Shown: one piece after another, positions 1-10,123 of the stretch
How positions within the stretch are numbered: position 1 is the first letter of the stretch
Layout: every line of letters starts with the position of its first letter
DNA from: Craspedostauros australis
Lineage: Eukaryota > Bacillariophyta > Bacillariophyceae > Mastogloiales > Achnanthaceae
Length of the DNA stretch: 64,000 bases
Assembly: GCA_026770025.1 (NCBI GenBank)
Contig: JAMXDE010000030.1
Coordinates: 62,001-126,000 of the forward strand
Direction of reading: 5' to 3'
Program-made: the position numbers and the translations under genes
The notes under the pieces: model-generated
Databases searched by the model: none
What the model saw: the letters and a program-made list of their open reading frames with translations, nothing else
What the model was told of the DNA's origin: nothing

Positions 1-497
1 CGCAGACCATCTGATGCCTGCTTCGTTGCAGCAGCCTTGGCAGAGCCGCTTTGTGATGGCTGCTCCTTGCGAGCTTTCTGCTCCTCTTGTTGCCGCGCCC
101 AAGCATCCAAGAATCCGTATGTCGGCGCTGTGGTTTTTCGTATCTTCTGATCCTCGTCCTTGGTCGTCGCCTCTGTTTCCTTCGTTAGATCAGGCGCATC
201 CGCGTCATCTGGCAACGCGTCGCTGTAGTCCACCTGAACGAACACGGACGCCTCCAGATCTTCGCGCACCATCTGAGGCGTGTAGAAGGACTCCATTCCC
301 ACCACACCTCGATCCTTGTTCCGATTGGCCTTGGTGAGTGCGAACATGGCCTTCTTCCATGACTCATTGGCGACACCGATCGACTGCGATCCGTTGCTGT
401 ATTCCTCCAGCTCGCTCAGCACATCGATGGCATGTGTTGATGTCATATTGCGTGTTGTCAATGTTGTCAATGTTTTCAATGTTGTGGATGTTGTCAT
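1..497 (-). CDS. N-terminal part of an unknown protein, cut by the window edge
   Basis: Reading the minus strand from the ATG at 497 gives an open frame of 165 codons with no stop before base 1, so the gene continues outside the window. The start reads MTTSTTLKTLTTLTTRNMTS; a second in-frame Met at codon 18 (446) is an alternative start. The middle contains SWKKAMFALTKANRN and an acidic stretch (DALPDDADAPD). The visible end is rich in Lys, Gln and Ala and looks helical (FLDAWARQQEEQKARK). I recognise no domain, signal peptide or membrane segment. Coding is supported by the long stop-free frame and a balanced amino-acid mix, against short broken frames on the other strand. Function unknown. 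Confidence 0.6.
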   Translation of the reverse strand, partial: MTTSTTLKTLTTLTTRNMTSTHAIDVLSELEEYSNGSQSIGVANESWKKAMFALTKANRNKDRGVVGMESFYTPQMVREDLEASVFVQVDYSDALPDDADAPDLTKETEATTKDEDQKIRKTTAPTYGFLDAWARQQEEQKARKEQPSQSGSAKAAATKQASDGL

Positions 498-1011
498 GCG
501 TCCTCCTGGTGGAGGCGTTCTTGTTCTTGTTCGTGCATGTGTTTGTGTTTGTGTGTTGTGGTGATGACCCTCTTTCTCTCGGTTTGTGTTTGGATCAAGC
601 GAGCCGTTAAAAACTATCAACAGGTAAGGTAAAGCCTCATTTCTTCTGCACAACAACATTATTCCATTTTCACTGCATTAACGAGCAAATATAGGCGTGA
701 TTCTGTTCTACAGAGTGTCATAATTGCTTAGATTCTATGCAGAAGGTCGTTTGGCCTCTACATGACGTTATCATGACGTTATACTCGGATTTTTGACAGA
801 ACAGATCTGACTCACACAAATCGAACAAGCTGATGCAGATCGCCACTCCATCACGGCCATCCTCTTCATTGGATCTTCCACATCCCAACGCACCCTAATG
901 CATCCCAACGCATTCCAGCCCATCGGCATGGCATTCAGATGAGATGCACTGATCCACGTTGATGATAGTTCCATTCCTCTTGCACACAGCACAGTGCAAA
1001 AGAAAACAACC
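498..1011. other. Intergenic, divergent promoter region
   Basis: About 510 bp between the ATG of the leftmost minus-strand gene and the ATG of the plus-strand SNase-like gene. It contains a GTGTTTGTGTTTGTGTG-like GT-rich stretch near 537-560, and a direct repeat of 'atgacgttat' at 761-782. No gene is seen. Confidence 0.5.
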
Positions 1012-2073
1012 ATGCAAACAACGATGTTGCTGTGGTTCATCATCACTTTCTGTCTGCTGGCAATCAGGCAGGTTGCGGGCTTTGGTTTGATGGACGTGCC
1101 TGCCAGCAACGGCGCGATGCCAACTTTTCCAGCTGCCGACGCGGGAGCTCCATTCCACAGGGAGGAATCCGCCATCTCGGCAGCAACGGCGGTCACTGCC
1201 CGGCTGGAGACTCTGCGCACCCCAAGCTCGGTGATATCAGGAACGTCCTTGCTTCTATCCGCGTCGCAAAATGACGACAATGCGTTGCCATTCTCCACCA
1301 AGGACTTTTCGAAGGATAAGGTGGTTCGAGTCGTTGATGGCAACACCATCAAGCTGGAGAAGCTGGGGCAAGTCTCGTTGGCGTCCGTCAAGATGCCGAC
1401 GCTCGGTGGCGGGGGCAACTTTCAATTCCCGGAATGCTTCAACAACAGCCCGACCTACAAGATCCGGCAACTGTTGCCGAAGGATACAGCCGTTCTCGTC
1501 AAGGTGGTGGGTGGCGGCAGCAACAGCAATAGCAACAGCAACAAAGCCATCCTGATTCGTAACGATGACAAGCTCATCGTCAATCAGGAATTGGTCAGGC
1601 AGGGCTATGCCAGGGTCAAGAACAATGGAAGCACCGACCCGTACATGCCCGACTTGGAAGCATTGCAGCAGCAGGCCAAAGACGCTGGATTGGGCATTTA
1701 CAAGCAATGTGATGCCGGCGCAGATGCGTCGATGAGCGTGGCACCGATCGCCGAATTCGAACCGCTGCAGTACACTGTCGAAACGCGATGGAGCAGCGAC
1801 GGTGGTACGCAGGTGCTCAAGGCACGGCCGGACGACGCCAACGCCGCCGTTCCCAAGAATCCCGGTGATCGCAAAGGATGCTCCGATTTCGACAACTACG
1901 AAGAAGCCTTGCAATGGTTTGAATACTACCGACCATTCTACGGCGATGTTGCCAGGCTGGACCGCGATGGCGATGGCGTGCCGTGTCCGCGATTACCGCA
2001 CACAACCAATCGGGAACGCTACAGGATGAAAATACCGTCATCGCCAATGACTGGCGGAGGCGAAGATCAATGA
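1012..2073 (+). CDS. Secreted SNase-fold protein with C-terminal Excalibur motif, catalytic residues lost
   Basis: Single-exon, 353 residues, starting at the ATG at 1012 (context caaccATGc). Residues 1-23 form a signal peptide (LLWFIITFCLLAIRQVAG) followed by Phe, so secretion or plastid import are both possible. Residues about 102-232 match the staphylococcal-nuclease/OB fold: VVRVVDGNTIKL, then VSLASVKMPT, then VNQELVRQGYARV. Residues about 288-326 are an Excalibur calcium-binding motif with DRDGDGVPC at 317-325, a pairing known from bacterial secreted nucleases. The positions of the family's catalytic Arg-Asp-Glu-Arg set are occupied by Ser, Lys, Thr and Lys here, and the metal-binding Asp of the D-G-D-T turn is Asn. 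A nuclease activity is therefore unlikely; a binding role is my inference. A Ser/Asn repeat lies at about 170-178. Confidence 0.8.
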   Translation: MQTTMLLWFIITFCLLAIRQVAGFGLMDVPASNGAMPTFPAADAGAPFHREESAISAATAVTARLETLRTPSSVISGTSLLLSASQNDDNALPFSTKDFSKDKVVRVVDGNTIKLEKLGQVSLASVKMPTLGGGGNFQFPECFNNSPTYKIRQLLPKDTAVLVKVVGGGSNSNSNSNKAILIRNDDKLIVNQELVRQGYARVKNNGSTDPYMPDLEALQQQAKDAGLGIYKQCDAGADASMSVAPIAEFEPLQYTVETRWSSDGGTQVLKARPDDANAAVPKNPGDRKGCSDFDNYEEALQWFEYYRPFYGDVARLDRDGDGVPCPRLPHTTNRERYRMKIPSSPMTGGGEDQ

Positions 2074-2439
2074 TGAAAGCATCCGCTCAGATCAAAGGGT
2101 GGCATCGGGGTGTCATGTTGGGTGATTGTGCGAAGGTCGAAACCTGCGACCGGCCAGAACCACATGAGCTTGAAAGAAGAAAGTGCAGACGGTCTCTACA
2201 CTCACCTCGAAAGGTAGGTTCCCGAACGCTTCCTCAAAGCAGAATCATCAACATGATTGCAACTTGATGTGTTTGATGCAAAACTGATAACTAATTGCGT
2301 TATGTGTCGCATTGCCTTGAGGTGGCTGACTTCATTCCCTCTGCCCTTGCGCGGCCAGTCGCATTCCATCTTCCCATTCGCACCATAGAATAGAATCCAA
2401 CTCTGACGAGGACATGAGTCCACATGTTCCCCGTTGCAC
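2074..2439. other. Intergenic between convergent genes
   Basis: About 370 bp separating the 3' ends of the SNase-like gene and the metalloprotease gene. Only short chance ORFs are seen and no repeat stands out; it is presumably both 3' UTRs. Confidence 0.4.
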
Positions 2440-4819
2440 TCATGCCATGGAGGCTGCGCGGTCCACTGCGCCCTTGACAGCGTAGACGAGGAGGTCGTAC
2501 TCGCCCTCCAATGTCGCAGGATCAACTTGGACGGCAACGCCTCGACGAACATCGTAGGTGTGGCTGAAGGTGCGAACGTTCACCTTGTACTCTCCTGAGG
2601 CCGGGATTACCATGTTGATGCAGAGCGGTTGGCCAGATTCAGAGCCGATGAAGTTCTCGCACAGCATGGTGCCATCAATCAAGGACATGACCTGGAGCGT
2701 GCCCCTGGTTTTCCGGCGAGTCCGCCCACCGTATGCGGCATAGTCCGCCGTAATGATTTGACCTTCCTCGAAGTAGAAGGTGAACGAGTCATGGTCGACC
2801 GGGAACGGGTAGTTGTTGGTGACATCCACCGCCTGCAGACTTCCAACGATGGCGATTGCGGATGCCTCCAGGGCATCGCCGCCAGCGAACGGCCCCGTGG
2901 TGGCAGAATTCGGGATCAAGAGCTTCTTCAGCCGGATTGCATCCCCTGCCTTGGCTTCATGCTCGGTGAGGATGTATTCGTGGCCTGTGAGAATGCAGTG
3001 CATTGCATTCAAAGAGCGATGAAGAGAGACCGCGAGAGAGTGACATCGCGAACCAGCACAAGCATGGCAGGAGTGGGTGAGTGACTTGGTGGTGACGATG
3101 CTTCTCATGGTTGAACGCTCACAACTGTTAGTCCAGTACCGTCCGTCCTCTATCGTCCATTCTCGACCATCACCCGACCCTCTTCAAAAGATATGCGATC
3201 ACTTACGATTGAAAGCAGGCCCTCCGCCGCCATCATCACTCGATCCATCAACGCTGGAATCTGGCAGATAGGCCTTGCTGTGCTTCTTGCTGTGCTTGAC
3301 GACCGCGTTGCTCTGGGGATCATGCTGTGCCTTGGATCCTTTGGAAACTCCTCCGACGACGGCGCCGCTGCCGCTGGGTTCCGAAGAAGAATCCGTCATC
3401 TGTGAATCTCTGGATTCGATCGAGGTCCAGTCAACACCGAGCGACAGCGCAACCTTGATTGCGGACCTTGGTGAGAAGAATGATGCTGTTGACACCACTT
3501 TGATAGGAACACCAGTGCTCATGATATGGTTGGCTAGCTTGTTTTCGTCGGTTGGATCCATCATCACATGGCCAGGCGGGAATGCAGGATGGAACTGTGG
3601 CTGGTAGCCTTGAGACAGGGCATCGTGCTGAAAGCAGAAGGAGGCAGAGAGAGAGAGAGAGAGAAAGTAATGGAGACAAAGCAATGGAGACAAAGCGAAG
3701 AATGGTCACACGACCAGGTGAGCGCGATGGCATCAACAAAGTAGCTATACCACAATGGTGGCTGAAAATGCCCAGGCGCACGAGTATGAAAGCGGTAGTT
3801 CTCTGCCACAGCGCTGGGTCTAGACATCGTTCAGTTCACGAAATGATGGCAAGAGAACTCACATGACGCAAGCCCGCTGCCCCATGCCCAAGCTCATGGA
3901 TGAGGACGGATCCGGTCGCGTTCACAACAGCGGACTGAATGATCTGCTCTGCCGTGAGGGTTGGCGACACGGTCTGCCCGGTATGCTCTTTGAGGCCATC
4001 GTCACCCCAAAATTGGTATGCAAATGCGTAAACACTGGCATCTGCCCAAACGAACAGATTTCGCACGCGGTTGCGAAAATCGATGGTTTCAGATTCCCCG
4101 GAGACCAAGTGACGGAACTTGAAGGTCCCTGGAACGGTGCCGGATTCCCGCAGAACAATTTTGAATGCATCAAATGCGGGGCGTTCGTTGAGAAAGACAG
4201 TCGTGATACACTGTGGGGGGACGTCCGCCGGAGGTTCCAAGACGAAGTCGATCCCAAATCCTCTGTAGCTGTCCCTCGCGCGCTGGAGGATGGATTGCAT
4301 GTCAGCATCGGTGACTTGGTAGGCATCAAATGCAACGACGGCTTCGCGTTTGGGATTGCGGAGCTGGAAGGTGACGTTGAACTGTTCGGGATTGGAGAAT
4401 GTCATGTGGACCAGCTGACGGGGGCCGCAAAGGTCGTCATCGGCAGTTTGGAGTCGGCGGTTGCTGCCGATATTGGCCGCAGAGAAGTCGAGGGACGGCA
4501 GGTCATGGGCGTCACCAGTCGCGGCCGTGCGGTTGGACAGGTCGGATACCCAGTCGTTGCTCTCCGCCTGATCGATATCCTTCTCGACGATAATGCCGTT
4601 GGGAAATGCGTCGGAGAGTTCCGGGATGAACAGACGACCGTCAATGTCGGTGGTCAGTCGACGACCGATATCGGGGGCGTGACTATTGATGTCGGTCTCG
4701 AAGTTGGCTTGCTGAGAAGCTTCGGCGATGACCGCGCCGCACATACCAGGCCCGGTGACACTGTCCTTAAAGGTCGCGAGTGCAACAAGGAAGAGGACTG
4801 TAGTTGATGAGATCTTCAT
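2440..4819 (-). CDS. Secreted metzincin-type zinc metalloprotease, three exons
   Basis: Exons on the minus strand: 4819-3863, 3627-3207 and 2984-2440, joined through introns of 235 and 222 bp. The donors are CAT/gtgagt and AATC/gtaagt; the acceptors are tttcag and ctcacag. The phases (0 and 1) match and give 640 residues. The ATG at 4819 opens a signal peptide (MKISSTTVLFLVALATF); upstream in-frame Mets lack this. The last residues of exon 1 are HELGHGAAGLRH (308-319), the extended HExxHxxGxxH zinc motif, and VMMDP 22 residues later could be the Met-turn. The region before it (about 120-300) should form the upper lobe of the protease. After a Ser/Gly-rich linker (about 390-460) a C-terminal domain contains Cys pairs and YDVRRGVAVQVDPATLEGEYD. 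The substrate is unknown. Family assignment rests on the motif, not on whole-length similarity. Confidence 0.78.
3646..3664. repeat. (GA)n microsatellite in metalloprotease intron 1
   Basis: Nineteen bases of alternating A and G on the plus strand. On the coding strand this is a CT tract just upstream of the acceptor at 3628, so it doubles as an extended polypyrimidine tract. Confidence 0.85.
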
Positions 4820-5591
4820 GGTGGGATTGGTTGGCTGTAGCTGGGCGCGCGAGATCAGATGATGAAGATTTGATTTTGTGAGACCGAGGAAAGGGTCCTT
4901 ATTGAACAAACCGCGTTCAGGCCATTGCATCACGGCATCATCCAACACGTGAGGAGGCAAGCATGATACCATAACGCATAGTAGCATGGCCTTGAGTCAT
5001 GGAAGAGGGCTCCCACCCCCATTCACAGTTTGGAAAAGTTTTACTAGAGAGGTGGGATGGCGGTTTCGTTTCTTGGACTCCGCGTACGCGTGTGGTACCT
5101 ATTCCCACGTTTGGGCCTATTTCATGCCCGGTAGCTCGCCTTCTTGTCGCCAAAGTTTCCACCACCCGACAAGACAACATGATTTGCATGTGCGGCTCGC
5201 GGGTACGAGCTACATGTTGCAGTAAGCACGCTTGTTGATGGGGAAGCAACTGAAAGATGTCACTTGCGTGTGGAGACGTGTGATGAGAGTCGTGGGGAAG
5301 TAATCTCGAATTGAAACCAGGGCTATTGCTGATTGGAGGATTTGGTCTTAACCCGTCTTACGATACTGTGGCAAGATCATGATTCGAATTGATTCTATTC
5401 CATTCCATTCCATCCCATCCGTTCCTTGCTTTCTTGCTGGCTACCATCCCACCCATAATTCATCATCCACCTCATCGCTCTGTTGGTCATTCAGGTTGTT
5501 GCTCTCTTTCCATCCCTCCCTTCCTCCACGCGACGTCACCGTGTCTTCACATCACGATGAATCTCATCCCAGGACGATAAAAGGCTCCGGC
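4820..5591. other. Intergenic, 5' region of the metalloprotease gene
   Basis: About 770 bp between the metalloprotease start and the 3' end of the plastid-protein gene. Minus-strand ORFs here are short and unconvincing. A TTCCATTCCATTCCATCCCATCC-type run occurs near 5397-5420. No gene is seen. Confidence 0.4.
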
Positions 5592-6341
5592 TCACTTGAC
5601 GAAGATCGGCACGCCGGATGCCATCGATGCCAACACCACGCCCAGCGACAGGAGCGACGTCGTGGCCACGACGTTGACGGCGAAGACGGTTATCCCAATT
5701 GCGATCTGCTTGTTGACATTGAGCCGGTTCTGGATGGATTTGACGGCCACTTCGAACTTAGGCGCGATGGCCACCGCTGCCGCGACACGCAACGGTCGCA
5801 GGAAGCTGGTGAAGACGTAGAAGCCGGCGTAGACTGCCAGGAACCCCTTCCACTGTCCCGGCGCCAGCGGCGATGTGGCCGTCTGCTTGTTGAAGGTGAA
5901 CCACGCACACGACACGGCAATGGCGGATGAGAAGTTGGAGACGCAGCCGTAGCTGAGCAGCACGCTGAGTCCCAGCTTGGCCAGACGCTGGCGCGTGCTG
6001 AGGCCATCATCGGGTTGCGGCGGGAAGAGCCGTTTCCTCCATCGTGTCAGGAAGGAGTCGCCCGTGCTGCCGCCCTCCTCATCATCCCCGCTCGTATCGC
6101 TGCTGTCTGCGCTCATCCGCAGCTGCGCAAGCCGTTGGTTTGGGAATGGCGGAATAAGCTGCGTGTCGAGAACGGATGGGAATCCATGCCTCTTTGATGA
6201 AAACACTACCGCTGATGGCCGCAGCTGCGACCGCGGCTGAGGGCATCTTCGTGCGGCTGGTGCAACGAATGCATCCGAGGCGCCGATGAGGCAGCTGGCA
6301 GCAACGAATGCGCCTGCAACTACGGCGATGGCGTTCTTCAT
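5592..6341 (-). CDS. Nuclear-encoded plastid membrane protein
   Basis: Single exon, 249 residues from the ATG at 6341. An in-frame position at 6395 is not an ATG-supported better start, because the signal peptide begins at MKNAIAVVAGAFVAASCLIG. ASDAFVAPAARR (21-32) is the diatom plastid-import motif: signal peptide cleaved before an aromatic Phe, then a basic transit peptide. The mature part has an acidic linker (80-95) and hydrophobic segments at about 121-148, 164-183 and 212-240. The stretch LAPGQWKGFLAVYAGFYVF (159-177) followed by LRPLR resembles a conserved chloroplast membrane family of plants and algae, distantly like the FAM210/DUF1279 proteins. That naming is from memory and tentative. 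The likely location is the thylakoid or inner envelope. Biochemical role unknown. Confidence 0.78.
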   Translation of the reverse strand: MKNAIAVVAGAFVAASCLIGASDAFVAPAARRCPQPRSQLRPSAVVFSSKRHGFPSVLDTQLIPPFPNQRLAQLRMSADSSDTSGDDEEGGSTGDSFLTRWRKRLFPPQPDDGLSTRQRLAKLGLSVLLSYGCVSNFSSAIAVSCAWFTFNKQTATSPLAPGQWKGFLAVYAGFYVFTSFLRPLRVAAAVAIAPKFEVAVKSIQNRLNVNKQIAIGITVFAVNVVATTSLLSLGVVLASMASGVPIFVK

Positions 6342-7255
6342 TGTGCGCGGGAGTACAGTATTGGTGCTCGGCTCGTATGCTCGAGTTAACTTCAAGTCGA
6401 ATGGCTTGCCTCTCTCTGGAGAGGAGTGTTACGTCGCGATGCCCATTGATCCTCCGTTTGTTGCGCGCACGGGTGCACCGAGCGGCTGCCTCCGTCCGCA
6501 CAAGATGTCCGACATCATGGTCCATCTGGATTCTCGTTTGCTTCGAGTTCGTGTGTTGCGCCGTGCGACTCCGACTCATTCGACCCCTTATTTCGCAACC
6601 ATCCATTCAGGGCGCTGATTTGTCGGCGTCAAACATCGCGAAAAGTCGCCGTCCAAACGTCCACCATCTCACCACCGCCACAATCCAACAGCATCATCAA
6701 CACCAACATCTCCAGATCATTGGAGCAACTTGACGCGACCATGAACTACGTCCTGCGGTGAAGAAGATGGATAGGCGAAGTGAGTTCAATGTCGGCGGCG
6801 GCATGCAACGTGTTGCTTATCTTCACGAATGCAATCATCTGCCCCTTCATGCATTCCAAGCCATGTTTTTGCACGTTACCGGTCCTGGAGGATCGAGATC
6901 GACGGCATGGCCATCATGGTCATCCTCGTTTTCGCTCATTTCCACTCCTGAGAAGATCGGATCTACGCATGGCGACATTACAATCCATACATCGAATTCC
7001 ATGAAGGGGCGTCTTGGGTTCAACAGTAGAAAGGAGACGATGCTCGCATTGTCTCCACTTCCGCTCGAATGCTTTCATTTCATGTGAATTTCGTACATTC
7101 TCTCAACCCATCATTCTGTGCCCTATGCATAGTACTTGACCATGCACCATGCTTTGCAATCTTATGTAATCTTGCCACTATTATATAATATGTCATTACA
7201 CATCTGCGCACGTGATGCAGCAAGCCACCAACAGAGATGATATTCATGATCATCA
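6342..7255. other. Intergenic
   Basis: About 910 bp. A plus-strand ORF from the ATG at 6767 to 7087 (about 106 codons) has no recognisable domain and a random-looking composition, so I do not call it. A/T-rich TATAATATG lies at 7181-7195. No repeat or RNA gene is recognised. Confidence 0.35.
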
Positions 7256-9435
7256 TCACGCAAACATTGCAACGACGCAACCGAGTATCATGGAGATGAT
7301 CATAGCGGCACACGCACCACCACTGTTGTGATGCGCAAAGGAACCATCACTCTCATCTTCATCGACGGGCCTGTCCAGATCCATCACCCACACATCATCG
7401 GACCATAAGTTGGACCCATCAATGTGACGGAATCCAACTCGACGGGCGCAACCTGAGACGTTGAAGAACTTCTTGTTGGAATCAACGATCGTTGTCCTCT
7501 CCTTCGTCGGCAGAATTGCGTTGAGGAAGTTGCTAGACACTCCATCTTGGTTCGGCACGTCGATCGGATGGGTACCGAACGAAGGTCGCATTTCTGCGAA
7601 GCTGGAAAAGTCCGCATGGACGATCGTCCCATCCTTCTCATGGATCAAGAATGTGATGGTAGCGAGGCCAAATGCTAGGTCTTTCGCTCCTTCGCTCACA
7701 GGCACCTCCCACGTGCATTCGATGGCGGAGCCAATGCGCGCCTGTTCACATTGCCAGCATGGTGTGGAGAACATGAGTGTATTCGTACCGACACAAAAGG
7801 GTTAGACATCGCATGGGCTTGAACATGGTCGACCATATGTATGCCAGCCAGAACTCTCTGGAGGTCAGCTGAATCCAACCTTGTCACCGTGACACCGCCC
7901 CGATACCACATTGGACACTTACCACGTGCATGAAGTCGTACAAATTGGTCTGGTGGCATCCGTTGAAGTTCGTCACTTCGTTCTCATGAAACACATCATC
8001 CAACAGAAGCAACGGATCCGCATTCGCAATTTCAATGGCGCCATCAAAACCAGTAGGAACTGGAATAGAATTACCCAGAACGTGCCAAATCAGTCTCTGT
8101 TTTCCTTCTGCGGCACGGTCTGCACCTTGCTGCAAAAGTCGGTTGGAGCCTCCTGATGTTGCTGAGATCACCGTGGTTGGATAGGCGCTGTCGTCATCCA
8201 GGTTGAGCTCCCAAATAAAGTCCACCGATGCTGGCTTTTCGACTGGGAGTTCCATGGTGCCGGAAACCTCCAACCGCCCTGTGTAGCCCAAAAACCGGCC
8301 GCTTGCCTCGATGACGGCATCATCGGGACCTGGCAATGCGCCAACCAAGAAGGTATCGCGGAAGGGTGAGATGGGGGTGTCCTCTCCCACCTCCAAAGCA
8401 GACGGATCGTAGTCCATGTTTGCGATGTACCTCCCCATACTGACTTTGTTGGCGTGGACCAACACGCCGGGATCGCTGAAGAATTGGAAGAACGAGATCA
8501 TGAACATGGACGTCGAACCACGCGGCCACATGCAATCCACACCGATTCCAACGCTTGCCTGTGAGTGTGGAGCAGAAGCAGGCGACAGACCAGTAGATGT
8601 GGGGTTAGCCGCGAACAACAAATGGATGTAGAGTGGGGTAGTACCATACGACGCGGAATGATACAACGAGCAGGAATGGGAAGAAAACATCCTTCAATCA
8701 ATCTTCCGACGAACCCACATGTGAGGGGAACCTACCACGTCGCAAACCGCAGAACAGCAATAGAAGCAGCGGCAATTGATAATGAGTACGCACCTCTGTC
8801 AATAGATTATGCAAGTACGATTTGACGCAGCCCTCAAAGTAGATTTCGGGAATCGTCAAGTCATCGTCTGGAAACGCCGCCAGCAAATGAGTGTGGGTGT
8901 CAAAGAGGGCGTTGACATCGTCCAACGTCCCGATCCTTTCACCAGTCCCCACGGAACGCAGGATGATCCTTTCATCATAGATGACATCATTCTATTATAA
9001 GAGAGAGAGTGTGTGTGTGTGTGTTGCGTTACATCATGAAGTTGTGTGGAATTTGATCATGCGATGATGAGAGGAAGCAAAGAACAAATGGTTAGATCTC
9101 AGCACAGCATGAATAGCTCGTACCATGTGCAGCAGCGATCATCCGTCCTCCCATACCACGTCTTCCACATGCGGAACACATAAACTCGAGGTGCCACCAC
9201 TTCATCACCAATATGCGGCACAGAGTAAAATAGATGATCTGCCTATGGTGTCCCTTCCGCAATCGATCGCAGCGACGCTGGCGCCCACCGCATGACATTG
9301 TGCTACAAGGCAGTCCATTTCATATGCGCCAGAAACTCTCACCATGCCTTCGATTTGAGCTGCCGTCAATCCAGCCAACAGCATCCAAGCTGCAAGAAAG
9401 GTCATGGTTGCCTTTGATCTATGCAGGGATCTCAT
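7256..9435 (-). CDS. Secreted or GPI/tail-anchored protein of unknown family, five exons
   Basis: Predicted minus-strand exons are 9435-9343, 9242-9124, 8968-8794, 8558-7923 and 7741-7256, totalling 502 residues. All introns are GT-AG (100, 155, 235 and 181 bp) and the phases are consistent. The acceptor before 8968 (tgatgaaag) is the weakest, chosen because the better-looking ataatag at 8997-9003 would create a TGA. Exon 1 holds a signal peptide (MTFLAAWMLLAGLTAAQ); Met-1 at 9435 or Met-11 at 9405 could start. Exon 2 encodes a Trp/Arg-rich piece (VYVFRMWKTWDGRTDD). Exon 4 has VIEASGRFLGYTGRLEVSG, reminiscent of the dirigent/allene-oxide-cyclase barrel repeat; this is a hint only. The C terminus is hydrophobic (AAMIISMILGCVVAMFA), suggesting a GPI signal or membrane tail. 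Function unknown. Confidence 0.62.
9000..9024. repeat. GA then GT dinucleotide tract in an intron
   Basis: A short (GA)n run followed directly by (GT)n lies in intron 2 of the secreted-protein gene, adjacent to the candidate acceptor sites. On the coding strand it reads as an ACACAC-CTCTCT tract. Confidence 0.7.
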
Positions 9436-10123
9436 TGCGAATAGATGATGGTAATGGTGATGGATTATGAGTGTGATGATGCTCCTCCATTTCGTACCCT
9501 CCCTCCCTTCGTTTGTGGTGGGTTTCTTCTGTGGTGACCCTCGTGTGATGGGTTTGGTCCAGATGAGCCACAGATGCTTCTGCAAACCCATCTCTTCCCA
9601 GCGTGAAAACAAGAAAGGCAGAATGTGGCACATTTTTTTCACGCAAGGAACACTACACGCTGAGAGTCCTGACGGTAAGATACCTCTGTGTCGCAACTGC
9701 GCCGCAAACCACAAAATTCAAAACTACCTCGAACTCCGCCAACTGTCGCCATCTGTGAACAGTTTTGCGGGCACAGTCTCATCCACAGTGAAGAGACAGA
9801 GAGGGAGAGAGAGGTAAGAGGGAAGGAGGTGCGCCATACCACATGCCCTGCGATACTCATGAATTCGTATTGCCACCATCAAACCAGATGAAGTACTCCA
9901 GAGCATGGTACCCTCATTCCTGCGAAGTGAGGCACAGTGCTGGATCGGAGCCAAGGAAAAGTACAAGGAAAAGTACAAGAAACGATGTGCGCATTCGTAC
10001 TTGTGGTTGTTGGTTTGTATGATATTATGCTGTGGCAACACGAGATCATATCCTTTCGAGTTCGTTTGTTCGTCTGCCTCCTGAGTGGAGCAAAGCAGAC
10101 CAGCCTCAAACCTGGATGATCGA
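9436..10123. other. Intergenic between two minus-strand genes
   Basis: About 690 bp containing the promoter of the secreted-protein gene and the 3' end of the cold-shock-domain gene. It has a GA-rich tract (about 9790-9830) and a tandem AAGGAAAAGTACAAGGAAAAGTAC near 9953-9978. No gene is called. Confidence 0.35.
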
